Source: JBBTQJ01 sp038065755
Lineage (GTDB): Bacteria; Patescibacteriota; Minisyncoccia; Minisyncoccales; Staskawiczbacteraceae
Assembly: GCA_038065755.1 (NCBI GenBank)
Contig: JBBTQJ010000014.1
Coordinates: 1 to 11,324 of the forward strand
DNA length: 11,324 nt
Reading direction: 5' to 3'
Positions within the stretch are counted from its first letter, which is position 1; each line of letters begins with the position of its first letter. The translations under genes and the position numbers were made by a program. The notes under the pieces are model-generated. The model was not told the origin of the DNA and did no database searches. It saw nothing but the letters and a program-made list of their open reading frames with translations. Shown here piece after piece: positions 1 through 5,641 of this stretch.

Positions 1-62
1 ACATATAAATAAAAAAATAAATGTTTACCACGGCAGTTATTACAATTTTTTCTTAGATCGTT

Positions 63-662
63 TTGCTTTTTTCGGTAATAATTCACGAACTGGCTCACGG
101 CAGCGTAGCATATTCTTTGGGCGACCCAACTGCAAAATATGCGGGCCGGCTTACTTTAAATCCCTTAAAACACTTAGACCCCTTTGGCTCTGTTATTTTA
201 CCCCTACTGCTTCTTCTGGCAACGGGCGGGCAGGGGCCAATTTTTGGTTGGGCAAAACCGGTGCCAATAAATCCATATAATTTTAAAGACAAAAAATGGG
301 GCGAGTTAAAGGTTGCTGTTGCAGGCCCTGCTGTAAATTTTTTAATTGCAATAATTTTCGGTTTGATTATAAGATTTTTAAATTTTCAAGAAGCATTGCC
401 CTTTATACAACTGTTAAGCATTGTTGTTTTTTATAATTTTCTCTGGGCCATATTCAACCTGCTTCCCATTCCGCCCTTGGACGGTTCATGGATTTTGTTT
501 AATTTTTTGCCAGACCCTTCGGGAAAAACAAAAATGTTTTTACAGCACTACGGGCTTTTTATTTTAATCTTTTTTATTTTTTTCGGAGGATTAAACGGCC
601 TGGGATCTCTGGCAGATTTTTTGTATAAAATAACAATTGGTTTTCCTTTTCCGCCAATTTAA
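63..662 (+). CDS. Site-2 protease-like M50 membrane metalloprotease (5' end disrupted)
   Basis: Polytopic membrane zinc protease of the M50 (site-2 protease, Rip/SpoIVFB-like) family, expected to cut membrane-embedded substrates; the substrate is unknown. The zinc motif HELAH lies at residues 8-12 counted from the TTG at 63. A GDPTAKYAGRLTLNPLKHLDP block follows (20-40), then AVAGPAVN (85-92) and the second catalytic motif NLLPIPPLDG (132-141). Hydrophobic segments lie near 43-53, 92-106, 115-133 and 164-176. Only seven residues precede HELAH, too few for the usual first membrane helix. Upstream in the same frame an ATG at 21 opens eleven codons (MFTTAVITIFS) and is then stopped by TAG at 54-56. 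The gene therefore either starts at TTG 63, is a nonsense-mutated copy, or carries a sequence error. Family assignment is firm; the start and intactness are not. Confidence 0.85.
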   Translation: MLFSVIIHELAHGSVAYSLGDPTAKYAGRLTLNPLKHLDPFGSVILPLLLLLATGGQGPIFGWAKPVPINPYNFKDKKWGELKVAVAGPAVNFLIAIIFGLIIRFLNFQEALPFIQLLSIVVFYNFLWAIFNLLPIPPLDGSWILFNFLPDPSGKTKMFLQHYGLFILIFFIFFGGLNGLGSLADFLYKITIGFPFPPI

Positions 663-808
663 TTTTTTCACCCGGCGTTTTTTTTGCCATTTTTTTAGCG
701 CTTAATTTCTTAAAATAGGCAGTATATTTTAAAGTAAGATTTTTTTGAAATAAACAAATTTTTTTGAAATAGGAGGCAACATCTTTTGAAGCGGGCAAAA
801 TCTAAATT

Positions 809-842
809 TGCCAAAAATTCTACGATCGTAGTAATTATGTCA
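809..842. repeat. 34-bp palindromic element, copy 1 (upstream of the Cas2-like gene)
   Basis: Perfect 12-bp palindrome CTACGATCGTAG at 820-831. It is flanked symmetrically, after 6-nt spacers, by TGCCA (809-813) and TGTCA (838-842). The same layout recurs at 1443-1476. A small hairpin, GGCAAA/TTTGCC at 794-812, overlaps the left arm. The rest of the 663-896 gap shows no convincing gene. It contains a duplicated TTTTTTGAAATA and AT-rich sequence. Confidence 0.8.
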
Positions 843-858
843 AATTTTAATATTTAAA

Positions 859-884
859 AAATAATTATTTCTAAATAATTATTT
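859..884. repeat. Two tandem 12-bp AT palindromes before the Cas2-like gene
   Basis: AAATAATTATTT, itself a perfect palindrome, occurs at 859-870 and again at 873-884, separated by CT. The second copy ends 12 bases before the ATG at 897. The position suits an operator or a strand-opening site. An operator bound by the PaaX-like product of the next gene is inference only. Confidence 0.55.
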
Positions 885-896
885 AAAAATAAAATA

Positions 897-1439
897 ATGA
901 CAAATAATCTTAAAGAAAAAATACTTCTTATTTTATTGTCGGGCGTCGCTTTTGGCTGTTCTTATACTGCTCAAAAACAGTATAAAGTTTTAAAATTTTT
1001 AGGCAAAGAATGGCAAAAAATTAATAAAAATGAACTAAAAAGGGAAATTAGAAATCTTTATCGTTCAAAACTTATTAAAGAGAAAAAAAATTCTGACGGA
1101 AGCTTAACTTTTATATTATCTGAAAAAGGAAAATTAAAAGCATTAACTTATCATTTTGATAAAATGAAAATTGAAAAAAATAATTGGGACGGCAAGTGGA
1201 GAATAGTGGTTTTTGATGTGCCGGAAAAGCTTAGAAGGGGAAGAGATGCTCTTAGAGAAAAAATAAAAAAACTTGGTTTTTACGAGTTGCAAAAAAGTGT
1301 TTTTGTTTTTCCTTATAATTGCAAAGATGAGATAGATTTTATTATAGAATTTTTTGGAATTAGAAAATATGTTCGATACGGGGTTTTAGATTATATTGAT
1401 AACGAGTTGCACTTAAAAAATAATTTTAGGTTAAAATAA
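897..1439 (+). CDS. PaaX-like regulator with Cas2-like ferredoxin-fold domain
   Basis: This 180-residue protein joins a probable N-terminal winged helix (about residues 27-85, with a basic helix ELKREIRNLYRSKLI and a wing-like GSLTFILSEKGK) to a Cas2-like domain. The latter starts at WDGKWRIVVFDVPEKLRRGRDALREK (97-122) and runs through LGFYELQKSVFVFPY (126-140) to EFFGIRKYVRYGV (151-163). The DVPE segment matches the first strand of Cas2, which carries the Cas2 aspartate. In PaaX-type transcription factors this same domain follows a winged helix. Such proteins are often labelled Cas2 automatically. No cas1, other cas gene or repeat-spacer array lies here, so a regulator or a nuclease outside CRISPR is more likely. 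No Shine-Dalgarno precedes the ATG. The gene stands alone, with one 34-bp palindromic element on each side. Its function is unproven. Confidence 0.8.
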   Translation: MTNNLKEKILLILLSGVAFGCSYTAQKQYKVLKFLGKEWQKINKNELKREIRNLYRSKLIKEKKNSDGSLTFILSEKGKLKALTYHFDKMKIEKNNWDGKWRIVVFDVPEKLRRGRDALREKIKKLGFYELQKSVFVFPYNCKDEIDFIIEFFGIRKYVRYGVLDYIDNELHLKNNFRLK

Positions 1440-1442
1440 ATT

Positions 1443-1476
1443 TGACAGAATTTCTACGATCGTGGTTTTTTTGTCA
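1443..1476. repeat. 34-bp palindromic element, copy 2 (downstream of the Cas2-like gene)
   Basis: TGACA, six bases, CTACGATCGTGG (1454-1465), six bases, TGTCA. Arms 1443-1450 and 1469-1476 pair with one G-U. The core pairs with another G-U, and three T-T mismatches separate the two. It begins four bases after the Cas2-like stop codon, so as RNA it could act as a 3' hairpin. The core sequence and arm spacing match copy 1 at 809-842. Confidence 0.8.
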
Positions 1477-1485
1477 GATTTATTA

Positions 1486-1563
1486 TTGAATATATTGTTG
1501 AATACAAGGTTGAATATTAATTTAATAGGATTAAATATTTGTTAATACGATTAAATATTAGTT
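1486..1563. repeat. Phased direct repeats upstream of the str promoter
   Basis: TTGAATA occurs at 1486, 1498 and 1510, an exact 12-base period. A 15-base repeat GATTAAATATTWGTT then occurs at 1529-1543 and 1549-1563, a 20-base period with one mismatch. The second set stops five bases before the -35 box at 1569. This could be a regulator binding array; composition bias in AT-rich DNA is the alternative. Confidence 0.5.
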
Positions 1564-1568
1564 TGGTG

Positions 1569-1596
1569 TTGACTTTGTAAAATTATCTGATAAACT
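1569..1596 (+). promoter_or_regulatory. Promoter of the rpsL-rpsG-fusA operon
   Basis: TTGACT (-35, 1569-1574) and TAAACT (-10, 1591-1596) are 16 bases apart, with an extended -10 TG at 1588-1589. Transcription would begin near 1603, leaving a leader of about 30 bases before rpsL. TTGACT also serves the promoters proposed at 5282 and 5918, which supports a sigma70-type signal. Confidence 0.65.
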
Positions 1597-1632
1597 AATT
1601 ATTATTAAGCATATAGTGTTTATTATACAAAA

Positions 1633-2046
1633 ATGCCGACAATTCATCAGTTAATTAAAAAGCCCAGGAAAAGCATAAAAAAACGCAAAAAAACAGTTGC
1701 TCTTCATTTGGGTTTTAATGTTTTAAAAAATAGGCCATCGCATTATCCCTCTCCTTTTAAAAGAGGAGTGTGTGTCAAGGTTTTTACGCAAACACCTAAA
1801 AAGCCAAACTCGGCTTTAAGAAAGGTTGCCAGAGTTAAGCTTTCAAATGGAATGGAGGTTACAGCTTATATTCCAGGAGAGGGCCATAATTTGCAAGAAC
1901 ACTCGGTTGTTATAATCAGGGGCGGAAGAGTAAAAGATTTGCCCGGAGTAAGGTATCATATTGTAAGAGGCATTTTAGACACAGCCGGAGTGGAAAACAG
2001 GAAACAAGAGAGGTCAAAGTATGGAACAAAAAAAGCCAAAGCTTAA
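1633..2046 (+). CDS. rpsL: 30S ribosomal protein S12
   Basis: S12 lies at the decoding centre of the small subunit and helps set tRNA selection accuracy. The protein starts MPTIHQLIKK and contains TPKKPNSALRK (54-64) and RGGRVKDLPGVRYH (96-109), the two loops where streptomycin-resistance mutations fall in other bacteria. The aspartate modified in E. coli S12 is present as D102. At 137 residues it exceeds the usual ~124, because about 13 extra residues (region 25-42, LHLGFNVLKNRPSHYPSP) separate the basic N-terminus from KRGVC. I recall similar inserts in CPR S12 proteins but could not check this. It is the first gene of the str operon, expressed from the promoter at 1569-1596. No Shine-Dalgarno is visible. 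Confidence 0.98.
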   Translation: MPTIHQLIKKPRKSIKKRKKTVALHLGFNVLKNRPSHYPSPFKRGVCVKVFTQTPKKPNSALRKVARVKLSNGMEVTAYIPGEGHNLQEHSVVIIRGGRVKDLPGVRYHIVRGILDTAGVENRKQERSKYGTKKAKA

Positions 2047-2051
2047 TTTTC

Positions 2052-2190
2052 AATTTGAAATTTTTAATTTGAAATCAATTTGATTTAATTCCGCAGAATT
2101 ACAGCGAATGTAATGAGCGGTTCTAATGAATTAATTTAAATATTTCAAATTTAATATTGAATTCAAATTTCAAATTTCAAATTTCAAATT
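2052..2190 (+). promoter_or_regulatory. Structured rpsL-rpsG intercistronic region with heptamer repeats
   Basis: The 148-base gap between rpsL and rpsG has two complementary arms, 2052-2075 and 2167-2190. They pair at 22 of 24 positions, and the right arm ends four bases before the rpsG ATG. That arm lies in a tandem array of the heptamer CAAATTT, 3.7 copies at 2164-2190. Between the arms is a hairpin at 2091-2120: CCGC/GCGG, then ATTAC/GTAAT, loop AGCGAAT. In E. coli the S12-S7 intercistronic RNA is where S7 represses its own translation, so this is a plausible analogue, though I see no sequence match to that site. Low-complexity expansion is the alternative. Confidence 0.55.
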
Positions 2191-2194
2191 CGTT

Positions 2195-2659
2195 ATGCGA
2201 AGAGCTTATAAAAAACATAAAATACAGCCAGACAGAATTTATAACGACATTGTGGTTTCCCAGCTTATAAACAAGGTAATGAAAATGGGTAAAAAAACAA
2301 TTGCCCAAAAGATTGTTTATGCCAGTTTTGATATAATAAAAGAAACTACAAAAAAAGAACCTTTGGAAGTTTTTAAACAGGCAATTGAAAATGTTTCGCC
2401 GGTTTTAGAAGTAAAGCCAAAAAGAGTTGGAGGAGCAACATATCAGGTGCCTATGGAAGTAAGGGGGGAAAGAAAACTGGCATTGTCATTTAAATGGATA
2501 CTTGACGGAGCAAGGGCTAAAAAAGGAAAGTCAATGGCCGTAAGGTTAAGCCAGGAATTAATTGACGCGGCAAACAATCAGGGTTCAGCCATTAAAAAGA
2601 AAGCCGATACGCACCGTATGGCCGAAGCCAATAAAGCATTTGCCCACTTCGCGAGATAG
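2195..2659 (+). CDS. rpsG: 30S ribosomal protein S7
   Basis: S7 is a primary assembly protein of the 30S head, binds the 16S rRNA 3' domain and contacts E-site tRNA. At 154 residues it has the normal bacterial length and no insertions. Recognisable blocks are MRRAYKKHKIQPDRIYND at the N-terminus, LINKVMKMGKKTIAQKIVY (24-42), VSPVLEVKPKRVGGATYQVPMEV (67-89) and the C-terminal KKKADTHRMAEANKAFAHFAR. The chosen ATG gives the expected N-terminus. No Shine-Dalgarno is present; the heptamer array ends just before the start. It stops in TAG, 25 bases before fusA. Confidence 0.98.
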   Translation: MRRAYKKHKIQPDRIYNDIVVSQLINKVMKMGKKTIAQKIVYASFDIIKETTKKEPLEVFKQAIENVSPVLEVKPKRVGGATYQVPMEVRGERKLALSFKWILDGARAKKGKSMAVRLSQELIDAANNQGSAIKKKADTHRMAEANKAFAHFAR

Positions 2660-2684
2660 TTTGAAAATTGGAAATTAATAATTT

Positions 2685-4760
2685 ATGTCTAGACAATATT
2701 TTTTAGATAAATTAAGAAATATCGGCATTATAGCCCATATTGACGCCGGAAAAACAACTGTATCAGAACGGTTGCTTTTTTATACCGGCGCTTCCCATAA
2801 AATAGGCGAAGTGCATGAAGGCGACACAGTTATGGATTGGATGGTGCAAGAAAGAGAAAGGGGGATTACCATTACCTCGGCGGCTACAACTATGTATTGG
2901 AAAGGATATCAAATGAATCTTATTGATACCCCCGGCCACATTGATTTTACCGCTGAAGTGCAGAGATCTTTGAGGGTTTTAGATGGAGCAGTAGTTACTT
3001 TTGACGGCGTTGCGGGAGTAGAACCGCAATCAGAAACTGTGTGGCGCCAGGCAGACAAATACAAAGTGCCAAGAATTTGTTTTGTAAATAAATTAGACAG
3101 AATGGGAGCCAGTTTTGAAAAAAGTTTTCAATCAATTTTAAACAAACTTACCCTGAACGTCGTTGCTATGCAAATTCCAATGGGCCTGGAAGAAAAGTTT
3201 GCAGGAGTGATTGATTTGATAAAAATGAAAGCAATATACTTTGAAGGAGAAAAGGGAGAAAAGGTTGTTGAAAAAGATATCCCGGAAGAATTTAAAGCAG
3301 AGGCAGGAGAGTGGCGGAAAAAAATGGTTGAAAAAATTGCTTCAGAAGACCATCTTTTGATAGAAAAATTTTTAGAAGGCGAAGAATTGCCGATTGACGA
3401 CCTTAAAAAAACATTAAGGCAATCGTGTTTAAATTATAAGCTGGTGCCGGTATTCTGCGGGTCGGCTTTAAAAAACAAGGGAGTGCAACTAGTTTTAGAC
3501 GCAGTTGTTGACTATCTTCCTTCGCCCTTAGATGTGGTTTTACAGCCGGGAATTGATCCGAAAACCGGAGCTGTTATTGAAAGAAAAACAGACGACACAG
3601 AGCCTTTTTCGGCCTTGGTGTTTAAGGTTGCCACAGATCCTTATGTGGGAACATTAACCTATTTTAGAATTTATTCCGGAACCTTAAGCAAGGGCTCTTA
3701 TGTTTTAAACGCCAATACAGGAGAACAGGAAAGAATCAGCAGAATTTTAAGAATGCATGCCGACTCCAGGCAGGAACTAGATATTTTATATGCAGGAGAA
3801 ATTGGAGCTACTGTTGGGTTAAAGGCAACAAGCACAGGCCATACTCTTTGCGACAAATCAAATCCAATAATTCTTGAAAAAATTGTATTTCCAGAGCCTG
3901 TTATTTCAATTAGGGTTGAACCAAAAACCAAAGCCGACCAGGAGAAACTGATTATGTCTATAAGGAAACTCACAGAAGAAGATCCAACTTTTAGGATAAA
4001 AGAAGACATAGAAACCGGAGAAACAATTATTTCTGGAATGGGAGAGTTGCATTTAGATATTATTGCAGACAGGTTAAGAAGGGAATTTAAAGTAGACGCT
4101 AACTACGGCAGGCCGCAGGTTGCTTACAAAGAAACTATTCTAAACGAAGCGGAAGCAGAATCAAAATACGTAAGGCAATCCGGAGGCAAGGGGCAATACG
4201 GACATGTGTTGATAAGAATTAAGCCTAAAGAAAGAGGGGCGGGTTTTGAATTTATTGACGAAATTAAAGGAGGAACAATTCCAAAGGAATTTATTCCCGC
4301 TGTTCAAAAAGGCGTGAAAGAAGCAATGGACAAAGGAATTTTAGCGGGATATCCCTTAGTGGACGCCGAGGTTACTCTTTTTGACGGAAGTTTCCATGAA
4401 GTTGATTCTTCGGAATTTGCTTTTAAAATAGCCGGCTCTATGGCCCTTCAAGATGCGGCTAAAAAAGCCAAAGTAGTTATTTTAGAGCCCGTTATGAAAG
4501 TAGAGGCGGTTACCCCTTCTGATTTTTTTGGTCAGGTTATTTCTGATTTGAGTTCAAGGCGGGGGAAAATAGAAGAAACACAAGACAGAGCGGGAATGAA
4601 AGTTTTAGATTCTATGGTGCCCCTATCTGAAATGTTCGGGTATGCAACGGCGCTAAGGTCTTTAACCGAAGGCCGGGCAACCTTTACAATGGAATTTAAC
4701 AAATACGAACAAGTGCCTCAAAACATCGCCCAGGAAATCATTGACGGCAAGCGCCAGTAA
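2685..4760 (+). CDS. fusA: Translation elongation factor G
   Basis: EF-G is the GTPase that drives translocation of tRNA and mRNA after peptide-bond formation, and it acts with ribosome recycling factor in splitting ribosomes. The 691 residues are full length. The G domain shows AHIDAGKTT (17-25), RGIT (59-62), DTPGH (81-85), NKLD (135-138) and a G5-like GSAL. Later domains contain the EF-G signatures SGMGELHLDII and YRPQVAYKE-like GRPQVAYKE, then QYGHVLIRIKP in domain IV and the domain V end QVPQNIAQEIIDGKRQ-like tail. It reads as an ordinary EF-G rather than a tetracycline-resistance (Tet) or mitochondrial paralogue. It is the last gene of the rpsL operon here. The usual next gene, tuf, lies 1.3 kb away behind an accessory insertion. 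Confidence 0.98.
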   Translation: MSRQYFLDKLRNIGIIAHIDAGKTTVSERLLFYTGASHKIGEVHEGDTVMDWMVQERERGITITSAATTMYWKGYQMNLIDTPGHIDFTAEVQRSLRVLDGAVVTFDGVAGVEPQSETVWRQADKYKVPRICFVNKLDRMGASFEKSFQSILNKLTLNVVAMQIPMGLEEKFAGVIDLIKMKAIYFEGEKGEKVVEKDIPEEFKAEAGEWRKKMVEKIASEDHLLIEKFLEGEELPIDDLKKTLRQSCLNYKLVPVFCGSALKNKGVQLVLDAVVDYLPSPLDVVLQPGIDPKTGAVIERKTDDTEPFSALVFKVATDPYVGTLTYFRIYSGTLSKGSYVLNANTGEQERISRILRMHADSRQELDILYAGEIGATVGLKATSTGHTLCDKSNPIILEKIVFPEPVISIRVEPKTKADQEKLIMSIRKLTEEDPTFRIKEDIETGETIISGMGELHLDIIADRLRREFKVDANYGRPQVAYKETILNEAEAESKYVRQSGGKGQYGHVLIRIKPKERGAGFEFIDEIKGGTIPKEFIPAVQKGVKEAMDKGILAGYPLVDAEVTLFDGSFHEVDSSEFAFKIAGSMALQDAAKKAKVVILEPVMKVEAVTPSDFFGQVISDLSSRRGKIEETQDRAGMKVLDSMVPLSEMFGYATALRSLTEGRATFTMEFNKYEQVPQNIAQEIIDGKRQ

Positions 4761-4764
4761 TTTA

Positions 4765-4799
4765 CGTAACTCCGTTGCGTAACTCCCGGAGTTACGCAA
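4765..4799. repeat. Alternative hairpins after fusA
   Basis: Just after the fusA stop, 4775-4786 and 4788-4799 form a 12-bp inverted repeat (TTGCGTAACTCC/GGAGTTACGCAA). A near-duplicate of the left arm, CGTAACTCCG at 4765-4774, can pair instead with CGGAGTTACG at 4787-4796 over 10 bases. No T-run follows, so this is not a classical intrinsic terminator. It may protect the fusA 3' end. Confidence 0.6.
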
Positions 4800-4810
4800 A
4801 CGCAAAAACG

Positions 4811-4852
4811 AGCTGTCACGATTTTCTACGATCGTAGAAAATCGTGACAGCT
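4811..4852. repeat. 42-bp perfect palindrome with CTACGATCGTAG core
   Basis: Every base of 4811-4831 pairs with 4832-4852, giving a perfect 42-bp inverted repeat with no spacer. The centre, 4826-4837, is the same 12-mer as at 820-831. Here the flanks read TGTCA on the left and TGACA on the right at 7-nt spacing, opposite to the two elements around the Cas2-like gene. It lies between the converging ends of fusA and the minus-strand DUF4177-like gene. Confidence 0.9.
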
Positions 4853-4874
4853 AAAATTGTAATAAAATTGTAAT

Positions 4875-4909
4875 AAAAAAGCGCCAAATTCAATTAAAAA
4901 ACTTGGCGC
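4875..4909 (-). terminator. Intrinsic terminator of the DUF4177-like gene
   Basis: Read on the minus strand, GCGCCAA and TTGGCGC (4903-4909 and 4881-4887) form a 7-bp GC-rich stem with a 15-base loop, followed at once by six T residues (4880-4875). A second stem, 4920-4940 (GGGGGACA/TGTCCCCC, loop TCGGG), lies between it and the stop codon at 4947. Confidence 0.75.
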
Positions 4910-4946
4910 ATGAAATTTGGGGGGACATCGGGTGTCCCCCGAAACC

Positions 4947-5174
4947 TTAATCTCGTTGTGGAGTGAGCCCAGAATACATATTTTTTTTCGGATTCGGCGG
5001 CTCGGGAATTTCCCGTTCCATGAGGCACATAGATTCACTTGCACCAATAGAAAGTGGTAAAATTCTCCAGCCCTGTTTTCCCGCTTTATTTATATCCGAC
5101 AATACATCAACTTTTTTTCTAAATCCACCTTTTGGATCTATTATTTCTATCCTTTTGTACTCCCACTTTTTCAT
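4947..5174 (-). CDS. Small DUF4177-like protein
   Basis: A 75-residue minus-strand gene. It starts MKKWEYKRIEII and has VLSDINKAGKQGWRILPLS (24-42) followed by SMCLMEREIP (48-57). This order, a WEYK strand, a helix ending in an xxGxxGW turn, then a strand with basic and acidic ends, is typical of DUF4177-like domains, whose role is unknown. The tail (EPPNPKKNMYSGLTPQRD) is probably disordered. There is no signal peptide or membrane segment. It carries a complete expression unit: a TTGACA promoter at 5234-5262, AAAGGAG seven bases before the ATG, and a terminator at 4875-4909. The strong Shine-Dalgarno sets it apart from every other gene in the window and hints at a separate origin. The overlapping plus-strand frame at 4963-5235 is a shadow. 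Confidence 0.75.
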   Translation of the reverse strand: MKKWEYKRIEIIDPKGGFRKKVDVLSDINKAGKQGWRILPLSIGASESMCLMEREIPEPPNPKKNMYSGLTPQRD

Positions 5175-5181
5175 GGCGTTT

Positions 5182-5188
5182 CTCCTTT
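5182..5188 (-). promoter_or_regulatory. Shine-Dalgarno of the DUF4177-like gene
   Basis: AAAGGAG on the minus strand, seven bases before the ATG at 5174-5172. It is the only clear Shine-Dalgarno in front of a start codon in this window and fixes the start of this gene. Confidence 0.8.
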
Positions 5189-5233
5189 CAAGAGAAAAGT
5201 CAAAATGTCAAAAAGCAAAACTATACGATATTT

Positions 5234-5262
5234 AACATACGCCCTTTTATATTTTTTGTCAA
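5234..5262 (-). promoter_or_regulatory. Promoter of the DUF4177-like gene
   Basis: On the minus strand, TTGACA (5262-5257) is followed after 17 bases by TATGTT (5239-5234). The expected transcription start is near 5227, about 53 bases before the ATG. It points away from the nucleotidyltransferase promoter at 5282-5309, so the two genes are divergent. Confidence 0.6.
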
Positions 5263-5281
5263 ATTATTGAAAGCCAGAAAA

Positions 5282-5309
5282 TTGACTTAACGCGAAATCA
5301 TAATATAAT
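5282..5309 (+). promoter_or_regulatory. Promoter of the nucleotidyltransferase gene (leaderless)
   Basis: TTGACT at 5282-5287 and a perfect TATAAT at 5304-5309, spacer 16. The start codon begins at 5316, seven bases after the -10 box, so transcription should start at or next to the A of the ATG and give a leaderless mRNA. Confidence 0.7.
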
Positions 5310-5315
5310 TAAAAC

Positions 5316-5633
5316 ATGCCAAAGGAAAAAGAAATAAAAAAAACTACAGACGTAATTGTTGAAAAATACCAGCCAGAAAAAATTTATCTTTTTGGTTCTT
5401 TTGCCTGGGGAAATCCAACAAAAGATTCTGATATTGATTTGTTTGTGGTCAAAAAAAGCGAGAAGCCAACTATAAAGATGATGCAGGAAGTTTATGAGAT
5501 TATTTTTGGCGTTGGCGGCCCGGTTGATGTTTTGGTTTATACGCCAGAACAATTAGAGAGAAGAAAAGAGTTGGGAGACCCGTTTGTTTTAAAAATAATT
5601 AATAACGGCAAGCTTTTATATGCAACAAAATAA
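5316..5633 (+). CDS. MNT-type minimal nucleotidyltransferase
   Basis: A stand-alone 105-residue nucleotidyltransferase of the DNA polymerase beta superfamily (NTP_transf_2/MNT type). The active-site signature GSFAWGNPTKDSDIDL lies at 27-42. It gives the GS pair (27-28) and the metal-binding D39 and D41; a third acidic residue, D71, sits in PVDVLVYTPEQ. MNT proteins usually pair with a HEPN protein as antitoxin and toxin, the MNT transferring AMP onto the HEPN toxin. Here the next gene does not show the HEPN RX4-6H motif, so the toxin-antitoxin reading is open. The start is fixed by a promoter whose -10 ends six bases upstream. The gene lies in the accessory segment between fusA and tuf. Confidence 0.88.
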   Translation: MPKEKEIKKTTDVIVEKYQPEKIYLFGSFAWGNPTKDSDIDLFVVKKSEKPTIKMMQEVYEIIFGVGGPVDVLVYTPEQLERRKELGDPFVLKIINNGKLLYATK

Positions 5634-5641
5634 AAAGGCAT

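Noticed and set aside
574..798. Minus-strand 74-residue frame overlapping the end of the M50 gene
   Set aside because: It starts at TTG, has no ribosome binding site, overlaps 89 bases of a recognised gene and shows only lysine-rich, AT-driven composition with no family motif.
897..1439. CRISPR-Cas locus implied by the Cas2-like domain
   Set aside because: There is no cas1, no effector gene and no repeat-spacer array. The two flanking 34-bp palindromes are single, not spaced as an array. The N-terminal winged helix fits a PaaX-type protein better.
4811..4852. Classical intrinsic terminator for fusA
   Set aside because: The palindrome is not followed by a T-run on the plus strand, so I list it as a repeat.
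4963..5235. Plus-strand 90-residue frame
   Set aside because: It is antisense to the DUF4177-like gene, which has a promoter, Shine-Dalgarno and terminator on the minus strand; the plus-strand frame has no recognisable domain.
5298..5552. Minus-strand frame across the nucleotidyltransferase
   Set aside because: It is a shadow of the GSx10DxD-containing gene and has no motif of its own.
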